Below, one piece after another: positions 54,809 through 64,000 of a stretch of DNA of 64,000 nt (the first letter of the stretch is position 1; the number at the start of each line of letters is the position of its first letter). The DNA is taken from the NCBI GenBank assembly GCA_015345905.1, contig JADDTR010000011.1:558001-622000 (forward strand), read 5' to 3'. The DNA is from Aotearoamyces nothofagi. Taxonomy: Eukaryota > Ascomycota > Leotiomycetes > Leotiales > Tympanidaceae. Made by a program: the position numbers and the translations under genes. The notes beneath the pieces are model-generated. The model had not been told where the DNA came from. It worked only from the letters and a program-made list of their open reading frames with translations, and ran no database searches.

Positions 54809-56627
54809 ATGGCTGGCCGAACATCTGCACGATCTCTTGCCGGTCGCGACCAGGCATCTTCCCCACAAAAGAACACCGGCGAACGAGCACAGTCCCGGTC
54901 TCCAACTCCGCCAACGCGCAATACGAGGACGACACGAAGCCAGAGTCGAGATCCGGGCGACAGCGATGTACCATCTCTGAAAGGCACGAGAACGCGTAGC
55001 ACTCGGCAGGGGAGTGTCGATAGTACTGGCAGCGCTGGAGGAAGTAGAAAGAGTGCTCGCGGGAAAAACACTACGCGTGCAGGAGTTGCAGGAGCTGCTC
55101 GGGGAGGTCAGTAACAACTTCTGATCCATCATGCGAACACAATCTACAACACCTTGCTTGAATTAAGCTAACTGGAGAAATTCTAGATTTGTCGACTGTT
55201 GCAGAGGACCAAGAACAACCTGAAGAAGACGAAGTCCCGGGTGCACTGGATAAGAATCTCCCAAGTCAAGGAGTATCTCGGGGCAAAGGGAGACTCTTAC
55301 GCGCTGCCGAGATTGTACCTGCCTCGTCAGGTAAAAGGTACGTTTCTAGCTACCATAACTGTGCAATGATTTTTGTCAAGATTATGGCGTTGTTCCTTTT
55401 TTAGCCCATGTGTAATCGTAAAGGAATTGGCTAACTTGGAAATAGTCTTTATCACTCTCCTCAAATTGTTAAGCATCTCCTGGAAAAGGCTACTTCTTCC
55501 GCGGCACCACCTTCAAATCAACAGCAAGCTGGACCTCCACGTAATCAACGTGTGGCTGCTATCACTGGGCCTTCAAGACAGCCAAGAGTACCTGGGAACC
55601 AGGCTCCACCGACTAAGGATTCATCAGTAGAGTCAGCAAGGAGCACTGATCTCGAGGATGATTTCAGACCCGCTGAAGATGATGACGATTTTATTCTAGA
55701 CCAAACCAGAGGAGAGCGCCCAACTCAAGTGCTACTCGACGAATTTTACGAAGGGGAAGCTGAAAAAAATAAAGAGAATCGCCCTGTTTCACAAAGACAA
55801 AATCCAAATGCCACTCGGAAGAGAATGATTGATCCGCAAGATAGTAGAGAGCGTCTTGAATGGACTCAGTCCGATGAATCAGCAGCTCCAGCACCCAGAC
55901 AAAGAAAACGCAATCATCAAACCTCTGCCAGAGAGGATGACCAGATCGAAGAAGAGGTATCTGAAGACGAAGGCTTCCAGCAGGATAACAGAGTCCCCAA
56001 TCCAGCTCGAAGGCAAGACCGAGTACAACAGGCCCCTCAACTTCCGATGAAGCGTGCCCGTGTTCAAGTTCAAGAGGCTGAAGAGGAACTGAGACGCGAA
56101 TCTATGTGGAGGCGGCAAGAAGAGGATGAACTTCAGGCTAGTGCTGCGGCAGACGCAGATGACGAAGATGATACCCCTCCAGCGACAGCTGCCGATGTCA
56201 ACGAGACTGCTAGATTAGTAACAGCAGCCAGCGCACGCAGAGCTGGCCGTAAAGTCCAGAAACGCGTTCCATGGTCGCTTGAAGAAACGGAGGACTTCAT
56301 CAGGCTAATTGGCCAGTATGGATGTAGCTGGTCTACTGTACTGAAATTTGGGAGTGGTCATTTCCACGAAAATCGCGATCAGGTCTCGTTAAAGGACAAA
56401 GCCCGGAATATCAAGGTGGACTATTTGAAGTAAGTCTTGAGAAAAGCGCATACCCTTTATTTTATATTGACATGCTTAGGGCTGGCGCTGAATTGCCGCT
56501 CAACTTTGACGGCGTTAGTTTATCTAGGAAGGAAATCGAAAAGGTCAGAACTGTCGGTAAGAATCCCTTCCGCAAGGAAGGTGAGATGCCAGGGGAAGAA
56601 TCGGTGATTGATGATGAAGCATACTAA
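54809..56627 (+). CDS. Myb/SANT-domain DNA-binding protein with a telobox-like helix
   Basis: Exons 54809-55106, 55187-55337, 55446-56429 and 56480-56627 join in phase to 526 residues. The first 400 residues are low-complexity: Ser/Thr/Arg-rich, then Gln/Pro-rich and acidic (EDDDDFILDQ), with basic nuclear signals (PRQRKRN, MKRAR). Near residue 430 a single Myb domain begins (RVPWSLEETEDFIRLIGQYG) and ends in VSLKDKARNIKVDYLK, which resembles the telobox third helix (VDLKDKWRNL) of TRF/Taz-type telomere proteins. A conserved-looking tail follows (LPLNFDGVSLSRKEIEKV, then VGKNPFRK). A telomere-binding role is possible; a transcription factor is the alternative. The last intron splits the end of the DNA-recognition helix region. 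Confidence 0.75.
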
Positions 56628-57193
56628 TCTTTCCGTTTCTTGGGGAGGCTACTTGCCAAATCCCCTGCGTTGTTTACTTTGATACCCCTGGCTTCATCGA
56701 CGTTTGGGTCTTTGTATTGTATCTTTATGGGCGACAAGATTGATAGCCCACCTATCACATGATATTGGAAATCGGGCGCACATTTAAATGTTTATAGCAG
56801 TGGAAAATCATATATGGTCATACTGTATTTTCCCTTAAATCAATATCTGTTTTCATCGCAAGACGACTCCACTTATCAAAGATTAAGCTAAATAAATTAA
56901 GCTTTATCTTAGCGCCGACAAGTCGACGTGCGCCTTGCCTCATTCATTCCACCCGTCGCCCATCCTCCAAACCCTTGACCCCAAAAACGCAACCAGATCA
57001 AGGCCCTAGGGACGTTCCTCGCAAGAATCTTGCACTTTGCACACTACATACGTATAATCTTGAATATGTGTCCTAGAGCTGGCTCTGCTTGCACAACCAC
57101 ATTATCTTGCAGCTGATCGCAGGTCTTGCGTCCTGACCGCCACTAGAGAAAACGATCGTGAGCCTCGAACTCGTCGGATCCAAAACTGGGAAT
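56628..57193. other. Intergenic region upstream of the Vps62-like gene
   Basis: About 565 bases between the Myb gene and the Vps62-like gene, containing the promoter of the latter. Nothing else is seen. Confidence 0.55.
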
Positions 57194-58461
57194 ATGGCTA
57201 CCCCGGTTGCTGATTTGGAGAAGGCGGGTATGGAGGATGGGGATGGGGATGTAGAGGATAGAGATGTAGAGGATAGACATACGGCATTTTGTACTAGGTA
57301 CAGCTTCGCGACACTTGGAAAGGTGAGAGGTTGCTTGACGATACAACGGACTGTAGACTTATGTTGTTTCCTACAGATTCTGGCTGTATCGATGCTGCTT
57401 GTTCTGTTACGCCACAGGAGCAAGCCACTCGTTTCGATTTTTGCATCGCGGTTTCCATCTGATTGTATTCCTTCATACGTTTTAAGCTATGGTATGTAAT
57501 CTATTTAGAAAGCATGTCCGACTAATAATAGTTAACATGATATCAAGCACCGCTCGTATGGCTTGACGAGTCGGAAGAATATTATCCTTCAGACATGTTG
57601 GGACAGCTCGAGAACACGGAACCCAATATCAACTACACGCCTATTTCCGAAGCACCTACGCCCTTGACGCTCGAGAATGTTGGATCTTTGAATTCGTACG
57701 GTGCTGGTGGACTTGATGTGCATCTGACAGCCAAGCGCGATATCACGTCCGTCCCGCGATGGCTGAGGGGGGAGAAACCAGATGCGGCAGGCAGAACCGC
57801 TAATGCTGTAAGCAGTGCCATTATAGTCAACAACAAGGGTAATGGCGAAGTCGATGCGTTTTACATGTACTTCTACGCCTTTAATCAGGGCAATAATGTG
57901 TTCGGACGGGAACTGGGCGATCATGTTGGGGACTGGGAACACAACATGATCCGGTTCAGGGACGGCGTACCGAAGGCTCTCTGGTATAGCCAGCATATCA
58001 ATGGACAAGCCTTCACCTACAACGTGACAGAAAAGCTCGGTGTACGACCAATATCATACTCCGCTCGCGGGTCGCACGCCAACTATGCAACCGCCGGCAC
58101 CCACGACCACGCAATTCCCAACTTCAATCTCCCCTTCGGCTTCATCAGAGACTACACCTCCAAGGGCGCGCTCTGGGATCCGCTTCTGAACGCTTACTGG
58201 TACGTATTTGATGGTAGCACAGCATCCTTCTCATCTGCGAAGAACATAGGTCTAGGAGATAGCCCGCTGGGAGCGATGAGCTACAAGGGCCGCTGGGGCG
58301 ACCAGCGATATCCCGACAGCGATCCACGGCAGAAGTCGTTCCTTGGCTTCAGGAAATATGAGAGCGGCCCTACGGGGCCGTGGGGCAAGCAGCTGCAGCG
58401 GAAGAATGTATGCCCTCATAGTAGAGTCTTGTGTATCGTGAGGACAGTACTTTTACCCTAG
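57194..58461 (+). CDS. VPS62: Vacuolar protein sorting-associated protein 62 family (DUF946)
   Basis: Exons 57194-57322, 57377-57491 and 57548-58461 (introns of 54 and 56 bp) give 385 residues. Yeast Vps62 was found in screens for vacuolar sorting; its biochemical role is unclear. An acidic N-terminal 40 residues (EDGDGDVEDRDVEDRH) precede one membrane anchor (ILAVSMLLVLLRH), suggesting a type II protein. The DUF946 domain follows: APLVWLDESEEYYPSDML, YFYAFNQGNNVFGRELGDHV, GDWEHNMIRF, ISYSARGSHANYATAGTHDH and YKGRWGDQRYPD. The C-terminus ends NVCPHSRVLCIVRTVLLP, in line with the family's VCP...C ending, so no further exon is needed. Confidence 0.88.
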
Positions 58462-61156
58462 CTGCTATGGTTATTATCGTATTGGATGCCTCTTAGAGGG
58501 GGCGCGAAATATGTAATTGTTTTGGTTCCTGATAGAGCTCAAAAGGAGCCGGTGAAGATTCAGATTTTCTGCTATCAGATTTAGCTGAGATGAGATGTAG
58601 TAATACATGTACTGTATCCTACTTTGTGATACCGAATAGAGATCCCTCTCACCGCGCAGTGCTCTCTATCTAGTATCCATCCCATCAACCTCTATCACAT
58701 CTATCTAATCTATTCATCCCAGCCCCCGACGACCTCTCGTTCGCGCAGTTCGCAGTCCCACCACATCCGAGGACCTCTCTCTCCGCCTCGTGCTCAAGAG
58801 CGAAACGGGCACAGCTAGACAGCTCCGGCTCTCTCTGAGTCTCTGTACGAAGTGAACAAGCAGTCCCTAGCCTCTGCGAGCATACATGATATGATATCTA
58901 CAATATACAGTCGCAACGTCATGGCATGGTGTGACGACAGCCTGGCCCGCACGATATGATACCTGACCCGTAGATGATATGCCTATAAACAACGAGTCTC
59001 TTCGCCGACCTCGTCGCGTCAGGAGACAGCAGTGATAGACACGACGGCTTCTGAGATTCGATAATTGTTGGCTGATGAGATCGTGGATGGCTTCTGTGGC
59101 CGTGGAGAGGATGGGGTGGGCAGGATGGGATGATAGTGACGATAGTAAAAACACACATCCCCACCGCACAAGATATCCAGCCCGCCGAAACCAGGATCTG
59201 GAGCTCGTCATACAGGGCAGGGCAAGCAAGCAAGCACGAGACGAGACGAGACGAGGTGTTCCATCGCGTGATCAATATAATCAGTGCTGTTATTGGAAGT
59301 AGGTATCATATAGATATGCTCGTCGCGGAGGAAGGGGCGCTTGCAGGCTGTTGTTGCGTTTGTTGGGCTTGGCTTAGCTTAGTATGGCATGGCATGGCAT
59401 GTCTCTGTGCGGTTCTTCGATGCGAGGGTTTCTGGAGTTGGATAGGTGTGGTGAGTGATGAGTGATAGATGATGTGGTGTTGGTGCGGTTGCAGACGTAT
59501 GGCCTTGGCTCATCTCAAAGGATCGAGAAGAGAGAGAGAGAGAAAGAGAGAAATAGTTCTCAGAGTTTGGACACGTACGCAGGTAGGTAGGCATGTGAGT
59601 GAGTAAAAGCAAGTAGACGACGAGCTCAATCAAGTAGAAAACAGTCTCGTGGCTATTCTCCAAAAGAGATAATTTATTAAACTTGGCTGATAGATATAAT
59701 TGGTAGAAGAGAAAAAGGGAAGCTATTACTGGTTTTACCAACAGGAGAGGGATCGAGACTAGATGGGGTGGGAGATGAGAAATCAATCCCCCTTTCTTGA
59801 CTGTAGGAAAGCTGCTGTGGGATATTGACAGGTTTCTTTGAGCAAGCAAGCAAGCAAGCAAGAGCGAGATATGGCGCTTGAAACTCCAGGACCGAAGAGA
59901 GAAGCAAAACCGTCGTCGACTATCGACAGGCAGCGCCTCCCTCCTCTCCTCCGCAGCCACAGTCCCAGATCTGCCCAAGACGGCCTCCCCCACCTCATGT
60001 CCAAGTAAGTACAGTACGTCAAGCCCAACCAGATCCCGATCGTCGCCCTCAGCAGCTCCTCGACTCTCGAAAGCCACGCACCAGCTTCCTTCTAGCACCA
60101 GCCCGACAAGAGAGACGAGGCCCGAGAAGAGAACCGGGATGCCCAGGAAGGTCACAGACGCGACATCGGGATTCGATGTGGCTCTGAGATTCCGTTGGCA
60201 GGAAATCGAGAATCAAGATTCCAGGACGCTGGCTGTCTCGCCGATGGGTCTGGTCTAGACGTCGGGGAAAAGGAGGGATGTGAAATGGGATGGGTAGCGC
60301 CCTGCTTATCTATGTCATGTATACGCATTTGCATGCCTTTAGAGTATACAAAAGTATGATCTAATGCAGGTAATATGACTTATACCTGTCCCTCGATTCG
60401 CAAGACGGTGGTTTCTTTCGTCCTGTTGGTGTGGTCGCATACACAGCAACAACAACAACAAGCAGCATTCTCCTCCAGTCGTCGAAGCGATTCGTACCGA
60501 CCGTCGTACCGCATCCTCCATTCTCTCCTTTTCCTCCCGTCGATTTCTCTCGCGGCGTAGAAGGCGTAGCAGGGTATAGCATGCTCCCCAACGCTCAACT
60601 CACTGGGATATGCTGTTCATTTCCGGTTCGCGGCACGATGGACATTCTACTCGACATCGATCATACGACTGGAGTGCCGCAATTCTGGGGTTCTTGGCGG
60701 GATCCCTCTGTTTTCTGGACACGTACAACGTATTGTCGACGGTGTCGTATGTCAGTCAGCATGGCATCACCGGTCCCGACAGAGGGGAAGGCCCCTGCCA
60801 GTCAATCATACGATTTCCATATGCACGGACACGGCGGTCAAGGATATCTGCAGCGCAGCGCAGTGCCGTATCTATCGCCGTCTGTTCTGTTGCTGAAGCG
60901 ATCCATGCATGCGCGCTGGAGTTGTGCCCAGTAAAGAAATCCCCTGCATCGACTTGCTCGGCTTGCTCGACTTGGCGGAGTACACCTGGATGCGGATTTA
61001 TACTGTACTCTGGTCTTGTAGCTCGTGATGTCTGGGTGGGCGTAGTGGAGGATCCGGCACTGCAGACTGCGGGTCTGCGACTGGAAGCGTGTGCCCACGG
61101 ATTAGGGACTCTGTGACAGACACATGTCTTACCTTTGACTGTACGTACATACAGTC

Positions 61157-61294
61157 AGAGTATATACAGTACACACAGTAAGAGTACGTACTGTAAGAGA
61201 ACATACAGCATGAAGACGTACAATAAGAGTATATACAGTATAAGAGTATATACAGTAAGAGTATATACAGTAAGAGTTAAGAGTATATACAGTA
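61157..61294. repeat. AGAGTATATACAGTA repeat array
   Basis: The 15-base word AGAGTATATACAGTA occurs exactly at 61157, 61226, 61243, 61258 and 61280, with degenerate copies between (for example around 61180-61215). It is the densest site of the TACAGTA word in the window. Confidence 0.85.
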
Positions 61295-62164
61295 CAGTAC
61301 ATACAGTATGCACCCAAGCCAGCCAAGGTAGATGCCGAAAGAGTCAACACGACTAGCCAGGAACAGGCGCAAGCTACGTACTGTCCTTCTGCCATCCCTC
61401 CCCCAATGATCTTCCGCACCGCTCTTCGGATCGTCGGCAGCCAATTGGCCAGGAGGCTCGTCGACCATACCAGAAACATCTTAGACAACAACACATATTC
61501 GGGGGGGAGGTGGGGAACAGGGGGACGACACTTTGCCTTGTCCGGCATAGTATCGAGGCAGGGTCTGCCAGATGCGGTACAGCCAGGCCGGGAATAACAA
61601 CACTGCCGTCGTATGTTTCATATTTATTCTATCGATCTGCCTCGTCGTTGCCCAGAAGGGGCCAAAACAAACGCATCATGGGAGCCGCAAGGGTTAGGGT
61701 TGTGCCGTGGCCTTGGTGTTGCGATGGTCGTGCGCAGCTGGGCGCGAGAGCGTTCCGGGATCGGGGCATCGGTGAGCACGGCATCGCAGGCCAGGCACGG
61801 GATCGGGGGAGGGTGTTGATTGCAGCAGAAAAGGTGAGACAGAGAGGGACGGTGGATCAGGAGGCAAAGAGAGAGGCAAGGTATCTCTGCTATGATATCA
61901 ACGAGCATGTCCCGCTCCACCGTGTCATGGTGCACCGCCGGCCTGCGGGGCCTGCATGTAGCGTGCAGGTAGCGCGCAGGTAGCGTGCGTGCATAAGTTG
62001 GGTGCTGTATGTACAGGACAGTACTGTGCAGTACTGCAGCGCCAAGCCTCGCTAAGCCGAGCGCTGAGGGTCCGGAGCATTTCTCCTTGCTAGCGGTCTT
62101 TTGTCGATTGTCGATTGCAAGTGCCGCACTACAGGATCCTGCACGGTGGAGTCCGTGTCAGTGT

Positions 62165-62206
62165 GCAGGTGGAGAGGTGCAGAGGTGCAGAGGTGCAGAG
62201 GTGCAG
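62165..62206. repeat. 8-bp tandem repeat (AGGTGCAG)
   Basis: Four exact AGGTGCAG units in tandem, preceded by a diverged GTGGAG copy, in otherwise unassigned GC-rich sequence. Confidence 0.8.
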
Positions 62207-64000
62207 CTATACCGGGGAGAGGGTATACAAGAGAGCAGCCGGCAAAGGACGAGTGGGACCGCCGAGGCACGAATACCGGCACAGACGCCGTGGTGCAGTT
62301 GCGATATGATATACGAGATATACCAGGCACCGGAGGACGGGTAGCTAGCAACGCACCATGATACAGAGAGGCAGATCTCGGCATCGCTGTTCAGGGAGCA
62401 AGCACGGAGGCGCAGGCGGCATTCCCAAAACGGGTCTCTCGGGGGGCGGAGAAGGGGGAAAGGGGAGAGAGGGTTGCAGTCTCCACCGTAGTTGATTTTG
62501 TCTGGCTTGGACCCCAGGCCTCCTTCTGCTTCAGACTGTCGATACGGTGCATGGTAGGTGCATCGGGCACGTATCGTGCATGTATCGTACGGTTTGGTGG
62601 TTTGGTGGGTTGTTGTTGTGTTGAGGGAGAGAGGGGGAGCGAGCCTGCGTTGTGGAGCTGGAATTCCCTGGGGCTTGCAAACGGTGGCCTCGGTCGCAAG
62701 GCAGGAACACGAACACGCCTTCAGGCCGCCATCATCCTACCCTCCCCACTCCGCAAGGCTGAAAGCAGCGTCGCACACCCCTGGCATGGCAGAGGGTAAT
62801 TGATTCTATTTTCTGCAATCCCGTTGTCGGCATCCAGAGGACGGCATGCACAGCAGCGGAAGCAGAAGCAGAAGCAGAAGCAGAAGCAACAGCTGACAAG
62901 GAGCCCGAGCTCGAAGCAGCCCTCTGCCGTATTCTGCGACAGAGCATGGCATGTTTCGTTCGTTCATCGTCCATCAAACATCTCGGCGAAGTCTCGCACC
63001 GGGGCCTTTTTGCACCAGACGTCGACCCGTCGAAGCTCGGATCGCTGTTATCGCACCAAGGCGAGCAAGGCGCGAGCGTCGCCCTCTCCATCCCTCTCTA
63101 TCCCTCTCACGCGCTGCGCCGGAAATGCGTCAAAGTGCATCAGGGCTGCGTCAGGCGGCGTCATGCTCTCCAGGAAATCCCATTCCCATGTGTTGTGCTC
63201 GCCATGGCATGCACACAGTCTGATGGATTTGATTAATCTCGCATTCCCGCTGCTTCCTCCGCAATATCCGCCGCCTCGGAGGGCGGAGGGCGGAGCTCGC
63301 TCTCGCTGGACCCTAACGGTCCCGAGACCCGAGAAGGTACCTCAGGCAGCCACGGCACCTTACCTACCAGGAAGAACGTGCGCCAGGCTCAGCCAGGCTT
63401 AGTCAGCTGCTCGCGCGGCCGCGTCTGTCGCGAGCCTCGCGACATCGAAGGGCTCTGGGTAAGGTGTGTGCGGGAAACGGTGCCGTAGCTCTTGGGCAGT
63501 CCAGGAATCCAGCAATCCAGCCAAGGCATCTGGCAAACCGTCCAGCCATCCTGACGGCGTCGCAGTGATCCTCGGCCTCCATGTTCCGGGTGCAGGTGCA
63601 AGTGCTACGGGGACGCTCGAGGTGGGCGAGAGGGAGGCACTGCTAATCCCGACTCCAGGTCCGGTTCCAGGCCCAGGCCAGCCAGTCTCCAGCGTCTCTC
63701 CCCTCGCCGCATCTCGCCGCATCTCATCTCACTTGATCCCATCTCAATCTCAGAGTGAGTGATTTTTGCCAGAGGCTGGATTCCTGACGCGCGGAGACGT
63801 GGACGTCGGAGCCGTGGGCGCTCCGACGGGTACAAGCCGAGCGAAATCCCGCAGGGCGCATAGCATAGCGTAGCGCAGCACGGGACCGGGCTGGCCTGCC
63901 AAGAACCCCCCGGCCTCGTCTGCTGCTGCACAGTCAGAAGATGATGGTGATAGCCGCGTCGGCTCCGCTAGCGGGCGAGATAATCTAAGCAGGTTTTACC

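Larger units (their letters stand above)
58462..64000. other. Gene-poor, repeat-rich region to the window end
   Basis: About 5.5 kb in which I recognise no gene. Open frames of up to 258 codons occur, but they lie over low-complexity DNA (for example GA-rich 59528-59560 and AGCA repeats at 59842) and show no domain. The stretch has a TATATACAGTA array (61157-61294), a GTAGCGTGCAG repeat (about 61957-61990), an 8-bp AGGTGCAG array (about 62172-62203) and an AGAAGC run (about 62862-62890). It resembles the 25.7-30.8 kb desert. Confidence 0.55.

Noticed and set aside
59871-60008. 45-codon ORF ending at a GTAAGT donor-like site
   Set aside because: The sequence (MALETPGPKREAKPSS...) is plausible but short, and I found no matching downstream exon.
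59379-60155. 258-codon minus-strand open frame
   Set aside because: It lies over GA/CT-rich and AGCA-repeat DNA, which has few stops; its Ser/Leu runs are translations of simple repeats and no domain is visible.
62800-63402. 200-codon plus-strand open frame
   Set aside because: It starts in an AGAAGC repeat (poly Gln-Lys) and continues as low-complexity Arg/Ser sequence; other frames are open too.
1-64000. tRNA, rRNA or CRISPR sequences
   Set aside because: Reading for B-box-like GGTTCGANTCC, conserved rRNA words and regular spacer arrays found none; the repeats present have unit lengths and spacing unlike CRISPR.

Overview
The window looks like nuclear chromosomal DNA of a filamentous ascomycete (Pezizomycotina; the protein wording fits Leotiomycetes or Sordariomycetes, but I cannot fix the class). 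The evidence is: most genes carry one to five short GT-AG introns, mostly 47-80 bp, with CTAAC/CTGAC-like branch sites; genes are monocistronic on both strands; the encoded proteins are eukaryotic housekeeping families; and there are no operons, Shine-Dalgarno sites, rRNAs or recognisable tRNAs. I rebuilt 24 confident or fairly confident gene models by joining exons so that splice phases close, plus one weaker model and one model without a start codon.

Layout. 0-25.7 kb is gene-dense: the 5' end of a UPF0643-like gene (-), a mitochondrial SAM-type carrier (-) divergent from a Cid2/MIX23-like protein (+), a small unknown protein (-) divergent from a SUZ-domain protein (+), the Fe-S assembly factor NAR1 (-), a four-helix membrane protein (+), an Iec1-like zinc-finger protein (-) divergent from TEX1/THOC3 (+), a pyridoxal-reductase-type aldo-keto reductase (+), the Golgi GEF subunit RIC1 (+), casein kinase 2 beta (+), a GPI-anchored surface protein (-), a second aldo-keto reductase (+) and an OMS1-like mitochondrial methyltransferase (+). 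25.7-30.8 kb is a GC-rich gene desert full of short tandem repeats. 30.8-37.6 kb has a GDS1-type winged-helix protein (+), a six-exon Ala-rich secreted protein (-), a weak small gene (-) and ETF-ubiquinone oxidoreductase (+). 37.6-40.4 kb is mostly non-coding and ends in the long leader of TATA-binding protein (+). 41.9-58.5 kb holds an FAD amine/imino-acid oxidase (-), SR140/U2SURP (+), a CHORD-CS co-chaperone (-), a glutaredoxin-like protein (+), a Tma17-like proteasome chaperone (+), GDT1 (-), a Myb/telobox protein (+) and a Vps62-family protein (+). 58.5-64 kb is again gene-poor and repeat-rich.

The genes do not form one pathway or a secondary-metabolite cluster. Themes that recur are mitochondrial function (SAM carrier, Cid2/MIX23, OMS1, ETF-QO, a possibly dual-targeted AKR), RNA and transcription (TEX1, SR140, TBP, Iec1, SUZ, GDS1) and Golgi/vacuole traffic and ion balance (RIC1, GDT1, Vps62). 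Many neighbours are divergent pairs with 0.2-0.8 kb shared promoters.

The most unusual material is non-coding or structural: a 247-bp MITE-like element with perfect 22-bp inverted repeats, a dispersed TACTGTA/TACAGTA palindromic word confined to intergenic DNA, repeated 10-bp-unit minisatellites, a secreted-protein gene made of tiny phase-0 exons whose last introns look duplicated, and an antisense open frame over the targeting-sequence exon of ETF-QO. I found no convincing new multi-gene system.
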